Positions 23,501 through 33,309 of a DNA stretch of 64,000 bases are shown in pieces (the stretch's first letter is position 1; every line of letters begins with the position of its first letter). Below the pieces are notes generated by a model. The model saw only the letters and a program-made list of their open reading frames with translations, ran no database searches and was not told the origin of the DNA. This stretch comes from Xiphias gladius (Eukaryota; Chordata; Actinopteri; Istiophoriformes; Xiphiidae). Where the stretch lies: the NCBI RefSeq assembly GCF_016859285.1, contig NC_053415.1, positions 15,803,501 through 15,867,500 of the forward strand, read 5' to 3'. The position numbers were made by a program, and so were the translations under genes.

Positions 23501-26500
23501 CTTTGTTATTCTCTCGGTTTAGTCTCGTGAATATGATCTCTCGTGTATGTCAAAGATGATGTGACATCCATTCGCATTGAGTGGGAATTGCACGCATGTT
23601 TTTAAGAAAGACGGAGTGCTTGGGGATAAGGAAGCAGTGATTCTACAGATGATGCAATCCCTGGTATTCAGAGGGTATATTATTTTATATTTACATGGAT
23701 ACACAATTGCCTGACAACGCGCGCGCGCACGCACACGCACACACACACGCACACACACGCACACACCTCTGCTCTTGGATAAGTTCCTCTGCAGAGTGGA
23801 TCTGTTTGTTGAGCTTCTTGACCTGCTTGTAGTGGCTGTAACACTGCTTGTGATCAGGATCCAGCTTCAGGCACTCGCGCACTTCACTGCAGGTCATAGA
23901 AGAGGAGGAAGAAGGTAAGAGAGGTTACAACAGACACATTTTCCATGTTACCTGATTTACTGTATGCTTTATTGCCAATTTACAGGGGGTTGACAAAAAT
24001 AACTAGTACATGCAACCACCCAGCAGTAACAACAACCAGTGAAGCTCAAGCTGTTTTGATTTCAACTTTGTGGTTATTTTTGAAGCTATAGTTTGTATTG
24101 TTGTTAAACAAATATCCTGTAACGTGTCCTAGAAGTAAGGGTTGCTGATTGTACTTGTGAACCTGTGATCCAGACGTTCTTCGTTTCACTTTTTTGCTTG
24201 CCACATTACATTTAGTATTTTACTTGGCTTTGTAGATAAATATTTAAATAATTGGTAGATAGTCATAATGTGGCAGCTGGAAATGTCTTGGAAATGACGT
24301 TCACCAGAACTGACTGGGAGACATGTACAGTATACTTTGGTTAGAGATTGAGTCAAACTTTATCTACTGCAGTACTATTACTTTGTTAAGAGCAACCCAC
24401 AGTGCTACTCTTAAAGAATTCCCTGATATGAAGTAGAGGTTTAATCTATCACCTTTATTGAAAAACACATCCTTTGACCGATAATGTAAATTTACAAAAA
24501 TACATGACACGTAATCTATTATTTGAAACAGCTTAGTAATTAGGAGGTTCTCTGACTTAACCTGGTACTTGTCACAATGTCTGATACCAGCACAGGAGCC
24601 TCCTCGTAGAAAAGCACTCTGCAAGTGGGTCTTACTTGAGGGACATCTCATGGTCTCCAAGGTTATAGTAGATGGTGCTGAGTTTGTAGAAAGCCTGGGT
24701 ATTGTCACTCTTTAACTTGGATGCAGCTTTAAGGTCGCTGATGGCCTTCCCCATCTCTCCCATTTGTATAAAACACTCGGCTCGCATCTCACGAGAAGTC
24801 ACATCCCAAACGCAAGTCTGTCACAGGTGGACAATAACTTATAAACTACAGTAGTGGTTACTATACAAATGCTCTGTTCACTCTGCAATGATGATAACAC
24901 GGACAATGTTTTGCTTGCAGGAAAATTAGGCAATGCTGACAAAGTAGGTCTCTTACCTCAATGATAGTGTCAAGCTGGGCAGCGGCTGTCATATAATCCT
25001 GGCTGCTGAAGCTGCTGCGTGCCTGAGCCACCAGCCGCTGAATTTCATCTGACTTTGTCAGCTGACTATGGGCTTCTTTCTCCTCTTTGTTGCTGGGGTT
25101 GGACTTTAGCTGAAAGATTGCAAGGCAAGATATTATATCAAGTACTTATAGTCATAATGAAATGAGTCAGAAGAAATCAGGAGAAAAGCTAGAGTGACAA
25201 CAAATAATTGAAGCCAGGACAGAGTGTAGAATATGAGAGACTGTGCTTAAGAAAATTTTATTCTGTCCCTCACTAATGTACTTCCAATATGAGCTCTTAT
25301 ATTTCTGAAGAGATTCCAGTGCGGACTTTGCCTCCTGAAAAGACTGCCTATCCCAGCAGCGCTTAACATTCCGTACACCCAATTACGTTATAATCATCCT
25401 CATCATAGAGGTCATCATATTCACAAGAACATTGTCAGACACATCCTTTACAAACAGACCTGGCTACCCTTCAAGTGTTTCCTGCTAGCTCAGCTTCGGG
25501 AGGAGCGTAATGCATAAATGTGACGCATTATGCTGGGCCAATGTTTTGGATTGCTACAGCAGCAGGACAGCATGCACCTCTGGCCAGATCCCTTGACATA
25601 TACCAGCAACATATTGTCCCTGTAAAACTATACAAGCCAAGATGCCTATAGGCCTCTGCAGGGAATGTAGCTCCTTGCTCTCTTGTAGCAGAAGGCATCA
25701 CAGCTGGTGGCAGTTGTAAAACTTTCTATGATTTGGACACTGACTGTTTAACCTGCATTTAAACTTGTATTGAAAAAAAACCCCCAAAAAACCCCACAAA
25801 TCACAGACTTCAGCAGTCTGTAACACACTGTGCTCTTTCATATTAACCACCCGACATTTCACATTACAGCCTGCCAAAGAGGATGAATACAGGACTGACC
25901 ACTGATCTTCAACATACAGATAATAAAGTTAGTCAAAAGTATGAAGTGGGGGGGGGTCCAGCCACATGCCCTTGGCACAATGTGACACTTTCTGACATTC
26001 ACGTCTCTTCCCATATAGAAGAGGAACTTCATTTTCCTCTACATGATAACCTCACCTGAGAATACTGCAGCTTTAAAAAGAATCTACGAATTAATAGCAG
26101 ATATAACAAGGGCATTTATGTCTTCTGGGGCTGTTCTGAAACTTCAGTCTAAAAAGGTAATTCTAATGGAAAATGCATTAGCGAGTTCCAGTCTTAATCC
26201 TTAACAAGCACTTATAAATGATCCCTGAAGGCCAGAAGACAGCTCACTGACAATTTAATTATTATCTATAGCGCACTCATAGAATATTCAGACCTCTTCA
26301 CTTTTTTCACATTTTGTTATGTTGCAACTTTATGCTAAAATCATTTAAATTCATTTTTCCCCTCAGTCTAAACTCAATACCCCATAATGACAAAACAAAA
26401 ATTAGAATTAGAATTTTTTGCAAATTTATTAAAAAGGAAAAAACTGAAATACCATATTGACGTAAGTATTCAGACCCTTTACTAACTACTTAGTTGAAGC

Positions 26501-29387
26501 ATCTTAGTCTTCGGTATGACGCGACCAGCTATGCACACCTGGATTTGGGGATTTTCTGCCAGTCTTCTCTGTAGATCCTCTCAAACTCTGTCAGTTTGGA
26601 TGGGGAGTGTCGGTGGACAGCCATTTTCAGGTCTCTCCAGAAATGTTCTATTGGTTTTAAGTCAGGGCTCTGGCTGGGCCACTCAAGGACATTCAAAAAA
26701 GTTGTCCCTTAGCCACTCCTGCATTGTCTTGGCTGAGTGCTTAGGGTCACTGTACTGTTGGAGGGTGAACCTTCGGCCCAGTCTGAGGTCATGATCGCTC
26801 TGGACCAGGTTTTCATTAAGGATATCTCACTATTTTTCTCCGTTCAACTTTCCCTCAGCCCTGACCAGTCTCCCTGTCCCTGCTGCTGAAAAACACTCCC
26901 AGAGCATGATGGCGCCGCCACCATACTTCACCGTTGGGATGGTATTGAGCAGGTGATGAGCAGTGCCTGGTTTCCTCCAGACATGACGCTTAGGATTGAG
27001 GCCAAATAGATCAATACTGGTTTCTAAGAGTCTGAGCGTCCCTCAGGTACTTTTTTTGCAAACTCCTTTAATGTTTCTTTAACTGAGAAGAGGCTTCCAT
27101 CTGGCCACTCATAAAGCCACACAGGATCTCTGGAGCTCGGCCAGTGACCATCAGGTTCTTGGTCATCTCTCCTACCAAGCCCTTCTCCCCTGATTGCTCA
27201 GTTTGGCCGGGTAACCAGCTCTAGGAGGAGTCCTGGTTTTTCCAAACTTCTTCCACTGAAGAATCAGGGAAGCCACTGTGCTCTTGGGAACCTTCAATGC
27301 AGCAGAATTTTTTGGTAGCCTTCCCCAGATCTGCACCTCGATACAATCCTGTCTCTGATTTCTGCAGGCAGTTCCTTTGACCTCATGGCTTGGTTTTTGC
27401 TCTGATATGCTTTGTCAGCTGTGAGACCTTATGTAGACAGTTGTGTGTGCCTTTCCAAATCATGTCCAACCAATTGAATTTACCACCGGTGAACTCCAAT
27501 CCATGTGTAGAAACATCTCAATGATAATCAAAAGAAATGGGCAATACCTGAGCTAAATTAAAAGTATCAAAGGATCTGAATACTTATGCAAATGTGATAT
27601 TTCAGTTTTTCCCTTTTAATAAGTTCTGAATAATGTTTAAAATTCTGTTTCTGCTTTGTCATTATGGGGTATTGAGTGTAGATTGATGAGGGAAAAAATG
27701 AATTAAATGATTTTTGCATAAGGCTGCAACATAACAAGATGTGAAAAAAGTGAAGGGGTCCGAATACTTTCTGAAATCACTTTACATCTTGTAAGATGAC
27801 TTATAAATGCAGGGTGCACCTGTTTCATATGGTATTATGTGGCCTTTGAGGGTCACTTAACTTCCTTGCTACTTGGTTTCAACGTGTTTTGTTAGGTCCA
27901 ATCAGGAATGTCCAATACCAAAGCTTCTCACATTGTTAGCCTTGTAGTAAAACTGTACAGTGTAGCTAAATAAATTAAGTGTGCACAATTAATAGAAAAA
28001 CAAATATTCTTCAAAATAAATAGGCTGTTAATAAGTTAAACAACTGTCCTTATTCTAAGTCATATTGAAACTACATTAAGCCTAGTTACAACACCAGGCT
28101 ACTGATCAACACTGACACCTGCTGGCGAACTCTGATTATCTGACTAAATAATGACTTCTACTCATTCTTGCTGCTGTAAAGTTTAAACTGGATATTTCTA
28201 TACTATACTTACCACCCTCTTGAAGTCACTCTCTGCCTCATCCAGTCTCCCCTGTTTCAGAAGGAGATTTCCTCTCTGAAGTCGCGCCTGTAAAGAGAGA
28301 GGGAGGACTTGTTAAGCATAAGACTGCAAATACAGACTTACGATTATGAACACAGCTGACCAGTTTCCCAGCATAGTTGTCCCTGGAGCTGAAATAACCT
28401 ATAAGCATGCACAAATGCAATACACATATATAGCAGCTAATTCTTCTTATTTGTGTAGATGTTTTTCTCACACAATTCTGTCAGGCCTACAGTGTATATT
28501 TCTGGTGTGGGTATGACATAACTGTGTGCAACAGTCTCCTGTGAAAATAAGAGACTTCAGACCAACTGATGTAAAAAGAGAAACTCACAGATGTGAAATC
28601 TGGTTTCAGCTCAATGACTCTGCTCAGATCTGGCAGGGCAGACTTTGACTTCCCCATTGCTAGAAACACTGTAGCTCTCCTGTAGTAGGCCATGTAGTTC
28701 TTGGGATCTCCGTCTGGCAAAAGCGCATGAAAACGTGACTGCAAAAGTTTTGGATTGCGTTTCCTGATGTAAAAAACACAAAGCTGAACTTTGTTTTTGT
28801 TTTTTTTTTTTAACTCTGCATGTTACTGACACTTACCTACGGCAGCATGGAAATGAGAGAGGGCATCGGCTAGCTGGCCAGCAGCGAGCAGTTTCTTCCC
28901 CATCTCCATATGATTGTCCACACTGCCATCCCTACCACAATTCACCCCTGAAAGACATACACAACACTGAGCATATGTCCGCAGACTACTGCAGTGTAGT
29001 ACTCCCTTTCGTATTGCATTACCAACGAGGTAGTTCCGCTATTTATTTTTTAAAATCACCTGTAGGCTAAAACTAACTGATTACTTTTACTAGTAAGCAA
29101 AATAACGGTTTGCCTCGATATAACTGATTAGCTAGCTTAACGCTTGCCAACACTGTTGTGGATTTTGCTAGGTGGAGTTGACATTAACATTAACGCCACT
29201 TAGACTAAAGGCAGGCTGCCTGAACCGCGGTCAAAGTCCTGGTAACGTTAAGTTAGCAGCTATCGTTAGCTTGCCTGGTAATGTATAAGTTAGTCAGCTG
29301 CTTACCTTCATATCTCATGTCAATCAAAACAAGAACATATGGGACGTAAGTCAGTATTTTTTGAGCTACATGGTCAATGGAAACCAT
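17505..29387 (-). CDS. dnajc3: DnaJ homolog subfamily C member 3 (p58IPK), complete
   Basis: This is an ER-lumen co-chaperone: its TPR repeats bind unfolded clients and its J domain stimulates BiP. Twelve exons, 5' to 3': 29306-29387, 28837-28947, 28589-28713, 28213-28287, 24957-25109, 24636-24817, 23767-23886, 23299-23404, 23080-23200, 19129-19261, 18583-18731, 17505-17659. They total 1512 bases, or 503 residues plus stop (human has 504). The start ([10 protein letters not shown], Kozak aaacATGG) begins a hydrophobic signal peptide ([12 protein letters not shown]). TPR units fill about residues 35-370. The J domain runs about 393-461 ([10 protein letters not shown], with HPD at 422-424). The tail is His/Gly/Phe-rich and ends NFKFNFN, as in the family. 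All splice sites are GT-AG. The promoter has a perfect ERSE, so induction by the unfolded-protein response is expected. Teleosts can carry a and b copies of this gene; I did not resolve which this is. Confidence 0.96.
21195..21230. other. Perfect 14-bp inverted repeat (hairpin) in DNAJC3 intron 9
   Basis: TTCAAATAAGAGGC at 21195-21208 is followed by an 8-base loop and its exact reverse complement at 21217-21230. Pairing does not continue outward. It is transcribed within the DNAJC3 pre-mRNA. It could be the core of a small inverted-repeat element or a structured RNA; the stem is short for a microRNA precursor. Confidence 0.8.
22846..22868. repeat. Short (AC)n repeat
   Basis: A run of about 11 AC units follows an ATATCT-rich stretch, within DNAJC3 intron 9 and about 210 bp downstream of exon 9 in gene sense. 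Confidence 0.9.
23718..23766 (-). repeat. (GT/GC)n microsatellite abutting DNAJC3 exon 7 donor
   Basis: On the gene strand, exon 7 ends CAGAG and the intron opens directly with gtgtgtgcgtgtgtgtgcg, then runs into a GCGCGC stretch. The splice donor is therefore the first unit of an alternating purine-pyrimidine repeat. The repeat could expand or contract up to the exon edge. Confidence 0.9.
25110..28212 (-). other. DNAJC3 intron 4 with Tc1-like transposon
   Basis: This 3.1 kb intron contains a full-length but dead Tc1-like element, listed separately. The flanking sequence (25110-26268, 27785-28212) has no recognisable exon. Confidence 0.7.
26271..27782 (-). mobile_element. Tc1/mariner-like DNA transposon, full length, inactivated
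   Basis: The element is 1512 bp, flanked by TA dinucleotides at 26269-26270 and 27783-27784. Its ends are imperfect terminal inverted repeats: the left strand reads ttcacttttttcacattttg, and the right end read in reverse gives ttcacttttttcacatcttg. The - strand carries a transposase remnant starting near 27390 ([17 protein letters not shown]), the helix-turn-helix start typical of teleost Tc1 elements. A single-base loss soon after (around YQKI) shifts the frame, and many stops follow. It was inserted into DNAJC3 intron 4 with its transposase in the same sense as the host gene. Confidence 0.85.
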
Positions 29388-29559
29388 GTTTGAATTTGGG
29401 TCTGACAAGTCCTCTTTCTCGTTACGTCCCACAGACTTCGGCCGATGTAATTTTAACTAATGTTACGCTTATTTCTCGATAGTCCCGTGAGTTGAGCGCT
29501 TTTCAGCATTGCTTCTCTCTCCTCAGTCAAGGCAGAGGAGCAACACGCAAACGACAGGT

Positions 29560-29578
29560 CGTGGGTGACTGTGATTGG
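29560..29578 (-). promoter_or_regulatory. dnajc3: ER-stress response element (ERSE) of DNAJC3
   Basis: Read on the gene strand, the site is CCAAT, nine bases, CCACG, an exact match to the ERSE consensus (CCAAT-N9-CCACG) bound by NF-Y together with ATF6/XBP1. It lies 173-191 bases upstream of the DNAJC3 ATG in the standard orientation. A GC box (cccgccc on the + strand, near 29597) lies next to it. Mammalian p58IPK is a known ER-stress-induced gene, so the site fits its regulation. Confidence 0.85.
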
Positions 29579-29645
29579 CTGGGTGGTTTGGAAAACCCCG
29601 CCCACCTCTTTTGGTTCAACAGAGAGGAGCCACGGCAGCATAAAG

Positions 29646-29648
<3 letters not shown>

Positions 29649-29723
<75 letters not shown>
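29649..29723. repeat. (GT)37 microsatellite upstream of DNAJC3
   Basis: An uninterrupted GT run of about 75 bp begins roughly 70 bp upstream of the ERSE as seen from DNAJC3. Repeats of this length are usually highly polymorphic and can adopt Z-DNA. Confidence 0.95.
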
Positions 29724-29724
<1 letters not shown>

Positions 29725-31100
29725 AACAACAATCTCAAAAGACTTTCTCAATGCCTTTCAAAATTTTTTAATGTAACTACATTGTTTTTAACATTTAAAA
29801 AAATCTTGCTTTGACAAATATGCTGAAAATACTCTTGTTATGTTGCACTTTATTAGCACTAGAGTGGCACAACTCCCTAGAAAAACCATAACATTATGTA
29901 ACTGATAACCATATGTAGTGTATGCAGTGTATATAAGTGAATGTAGTGGGCTAATATAGTAGTGACTACTTTAGTGCAAATGTTCTATTGTGGTGCAAAA
30001 ATTCTTCCAAAATTTCTAAAAACTTGGTAAAAACTTCATATTTCAGCAAAGCTTCAGCGGCTCATGGTTTTCCATCCCATTACTTCCTGCTTCAGTCTCT
30101 CTGGGGGGGGGGGGCTACTAGACTGGAGTATGGAGGTCTTGGGTTCTAGCATCAGGATCTGCCGGGGCCCCCTAAGTATACACTCAAAGGTGCTAGGAAA
30201 TAAGGGTGTGCTGTCTGACGACATAGCAGACAATATTAGGCACCAGTGGTGCAGTGTCTAGTTCGAATCAGGCCTGCTTGCACCCACACAGCCGACACAC
30301 ACCGGAAGATTCTGAAACCATTTAATCAGATCCACATCTGATAAGATTTCCACTTCCATGAATCTTTGCTGTAAGTCACTACTCAGTCATTAAGGAGCAT
30401 TGCAGTTACCAAGAATACTCAAAAACATCCTCATGTTCATCACAAACCACCCTTTCTGTTACGAATCAATGTCGAAGTTTTGTTTTACTGCAAATTTTAA
30501 AAACATCTTACAATATCCAAGATTGTTTTACCAAAGCATGCATTCATTCTGTGTTCATGCATGGATAGTTCTTTGTATATCTCTATACGTATACATACGT
30601 TATCACTTACAATCATTTTTGCCTCAGATCAGAGCAAGAGAAGATGACATATGAAACTATGTTCAGGCAAAAATGGTAGCATTCTCTGGGTCTGACTGGA
30701 CAATACATGTGATTAGTCACTAGAATGAGTCACTGTAAAATGTGCATCATATTGAACATTCAGTGTAACTAAAAAGAACTTTCACACACACATAGGAGAA
30801 AATTGACCTCTTTTGACATTACAGTTGGAAAATCACGTGTGAATATAAAATTTTTATTTAGCTGCTTTGGTTCAGGTTCTTAGTCTTGTTATTGTTATCT
30901 TTAATGTTATTAGTGTCACCTGCACTTTTTCAACTATGACAAGTCAAAATATCCGCTGTAAAAAAAGGCCAATATTGTAAAGTCTATTTTTAAAGCTCAA
31001 TTATGGACTTACAATATTGAATAACTCTAAGAATAAGCCACCCATTTTTGGTGAAGAACCAAAACACAGCAAATTATTATTTTCCACCTGTGAAGATCAG

Positions 31101-31346
31101 TCACACATATGCATTAGTGGTCTCTGTCGTCTTGGTGATACTGGTGACCCGAGAGATGCTGCTGTCTCCGCTGACACTGGTGTTCCTGGATTTTCTGCTC
31201 TCACTCATCTCAGTACGAGCCACAGAAACAAGGTTCTTTTTTGTCGGGACAACTGTGTAGGCGTCAGGGAACTGGTAGGCAGGGTGGTGTTTTGAGCTGT
31301 GAGGTTGAAATTCAAAAAATGTATTGTTATTTTTTTTTTCTGTAGG

Positions 31347-31399
<53 letters not shown>

Positions 31400-32329
31400 G
31401 GGGGGTCCAGTTGCAGCATTTTACCTGGAATGACACCCTTCCCTCCCTGCAAAGATACTGTAAATAAGGCCTCCAACAACAAGTAAGGTGGATCCGCCCC
31501 AGCCAACAAACACACCAACACCTATTTCAAACCTGGCAATAAATACAAGAATAAGTCATCAATGCGCAGTTCTTCCCTCATAGAATAATGTGATGAATAT
31601 TGATGCATTAACAAGGTCAGTTAGTTGTATGTATTATCCATTATACGTACTTCTGAGCTTTGTAGTTAGGGTCTTGGAATTCTGCTCTAATTTTGTTTCC
31701 ATAATAGGAGAAAGCAATCATGGAACACATCCCTGAAATAATACACTCATTTATTTCAAGATTAATCATACAGTGTATTTCAATTTGACTTCTTTCAAAT
31801 AACTCCAAGTGTAATGTCTTACCTCCGATAAGGTAGTTTATCCCCCCAGCAAAGGTTACTCTTGCATTAGCAATCTCTGATCCCCCAATCTTAGTGCATT
31901 TCATTCCCACTAAGACCAGAACTGATCCAAAGAAAGCCAAGATGATAGCGATGATGATGAGAGCTCGGCACATGTGAATGTCCCCTGTCCAAGAGCAGCA
32001 AAAACAATTTTCAGCACATTCTATGAAACGGAGGTAAAAGTGCTGAACTCATGTAATCATCGCCATCATGCCTTATGTTGAAATACGTTTTACTTACAGT
32101 TCAGTGCAAGCATTGATGGAATGCCCTTGCAGTCAGATACTCCAGTTGAATCAGATATACAATCCTTCCACAAGTTGGAGAAGTAGTTTGAAGTTGTCAG
32201 GACTATGCTGTCAACTTCAGACCAAGTCCAGATCTCTGTTGGCATTGTAGAACAGACCAAGATCCATCCAGACACACAGACCACAAAGCAGCCAATCTCC
32301 ATGTACATCACCACAGTCCTGTAACCCAT
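31101..32329 (-). CDS. Claudin-10-like tight-junction protein (array copy 1)
   Basis: This is a four-pass tight-junction protein. Exons 5' to 3': 32098-32329, 31823-31984, 31651-31732, 31425-31532, 31101-31296; total 780 bases, 259 residues. The claudin signature W...NLW..C...C is present (W34, W54, C57, C67). TM1 is about residues 8-28, TM2 85-105, TM3 118-142, TM4 163-186, with a long Ser/Thr-rich tail ending in the PDZ ligand AYV. Aspartates equivalent to D36 and D56 of claudin-10b are kept (D40, D60), with extra acids E38, D56 and D66, which suggests a cation-preferring pore (inference). Exon 2 is exactly 162 bases, as in CLDN10. The start was set at MGYRTVV before TM1. The frame stays open upstream to a strong acceptor at 32351, so a longer N-terminus from an unseen exon is possible. 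It is one of the teleost claudin-10 c-f type paralogues; the exact letter is unresolved. Confidence 0.88.
31349..31405. repeat. (GT)n plus poly-G filling claudin copy 1 intron 4
   Basis: A GT run of about 49 bp followed by nine Gs lies within the 128-bp intron 4 of the first claudin (31297-31424). Seen from the gene it is a poly-C then CA repeat just after the donor. CA repeats in introns are known binding sites for hnRNP L. Confidence 0.9.
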
Positions 32330-32470
32330 TTTTGCCTTGAAGTTGAACCACTAGACAGAGAAAAGACAAACCCGAGCCAGGACACAAGCTCCTGAACACA
32401 AACTGTGGGACACGTGTGTGTCCGGCGCTGTCTGCCCGAAAGTGCCTCCTCAGGCACTGCATGCAGACGG

Positions 32471-32547
<77 letters not shown>

Positions 32548-33309
32548 AGAGCGAACATGGTTTGTGTACATCATCACATGTTTTGCCTTGGACTGTGTTT
32601 CCTGTGTTTTGTGAAGGTGACTTTGGTGATGTGTTTGTTGTTGGTACCCAGGAGCCTGCCAGCATGGGTTCAGTTTAGTGTACCATTTAGTTCTTATTTC
32701 AGATGGTGTGTTCCAGCTTAAAAAAGTTAACAAGGCACATCACATTCCTGAGTTGTAAAAGATTTAAAAATGGTGGTATTATTTTATTGCACATTGATGA
32801 GGTTGAAAGAAGAATAAGAATATGATATTTATAATTTTTTAAACCTGAAGATATACTGGTGTAAAATCATAAAGTACTGTCATGAGTAATATCTTTAAGT
32901 ACTACACTATACTGTGTATTCATTGAAAAAAATATTTGAAAGACAATACTCATTATAGGTACAAGTTTTTTTAAATTATATATTAATTCATAGATAATCC
33001 AGTGGTGCAGCCAGATGTAATACGTTTTTTGGTTAAATCACAACAAGGTTAATAAATGAAGAGTAAACACAAGGCAGTATATCATACAGAGTATGTTTAC
33101 AAAAACAAAACATGACAAGTGAATGAGAACAACAACAACAACAAAGAAGTAGGATTGTACATATTGTGCACTTAAGAGAAAGCTGAAGGTATTTTCATCT
33201 ACAGTATGAGCCATGCTGATTGTTATTTCATCAGATTTCAAGCTCCTATGTCTTGTTGTGCTTTTCTGTTGGTGTTATAATAACGTTTATGATTAAAAAA
33301 TTGGAGATA
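32330..33309. other. Spacer between claudin copies 1 and 2
   Basis: This roughly 1 kb spacer holds the AC repeat and the acceptor-like sequence ttttctctgtctag at 32351-32364 in copy 1 sense, plus the 3' flank of copy 2. The reading frames over the repeat are artefacts. Confidence 0.6.
32473..32545. repeat. (AC)36 microsatellite upstream of claudin copy 1
   Basis: A pure AC run of about 73 bp lies roughly 120 bp upstream, in gene sense, of the splice acceptor that precedes the first recognised exon of copy 1. Confidence 0.95.

Larger units (their letters stand above)
29388..31100. other. DNAJC3 5' flank and intergenic spacer to the claudin array
   Basis: The stretch holds the DNAJC3 5' UTR/promoter with its ERSE, a pure GT microsatellite, and about 1.3 kb of AT-rich spacer. 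A low-grade tRNA-like B-box (agttcgaatc near 30262) hints at an old SINE but is too weak to call. In the human block DZIP1 would lie here; nothing resembling it was seen. Confidence 0.6.

Noticed and set aside
26516-26794. ORF of 92 codons on the + strand within DNAJC3 intron 4
   Set aside because: It is the antisense of the dead Tc1 transposase.
30085-30300. Possible tRNA-derived SINE with B-box-like agttcgaatc
   Set aside because: No convincing A box, no tail repeat and no second copy in the window.
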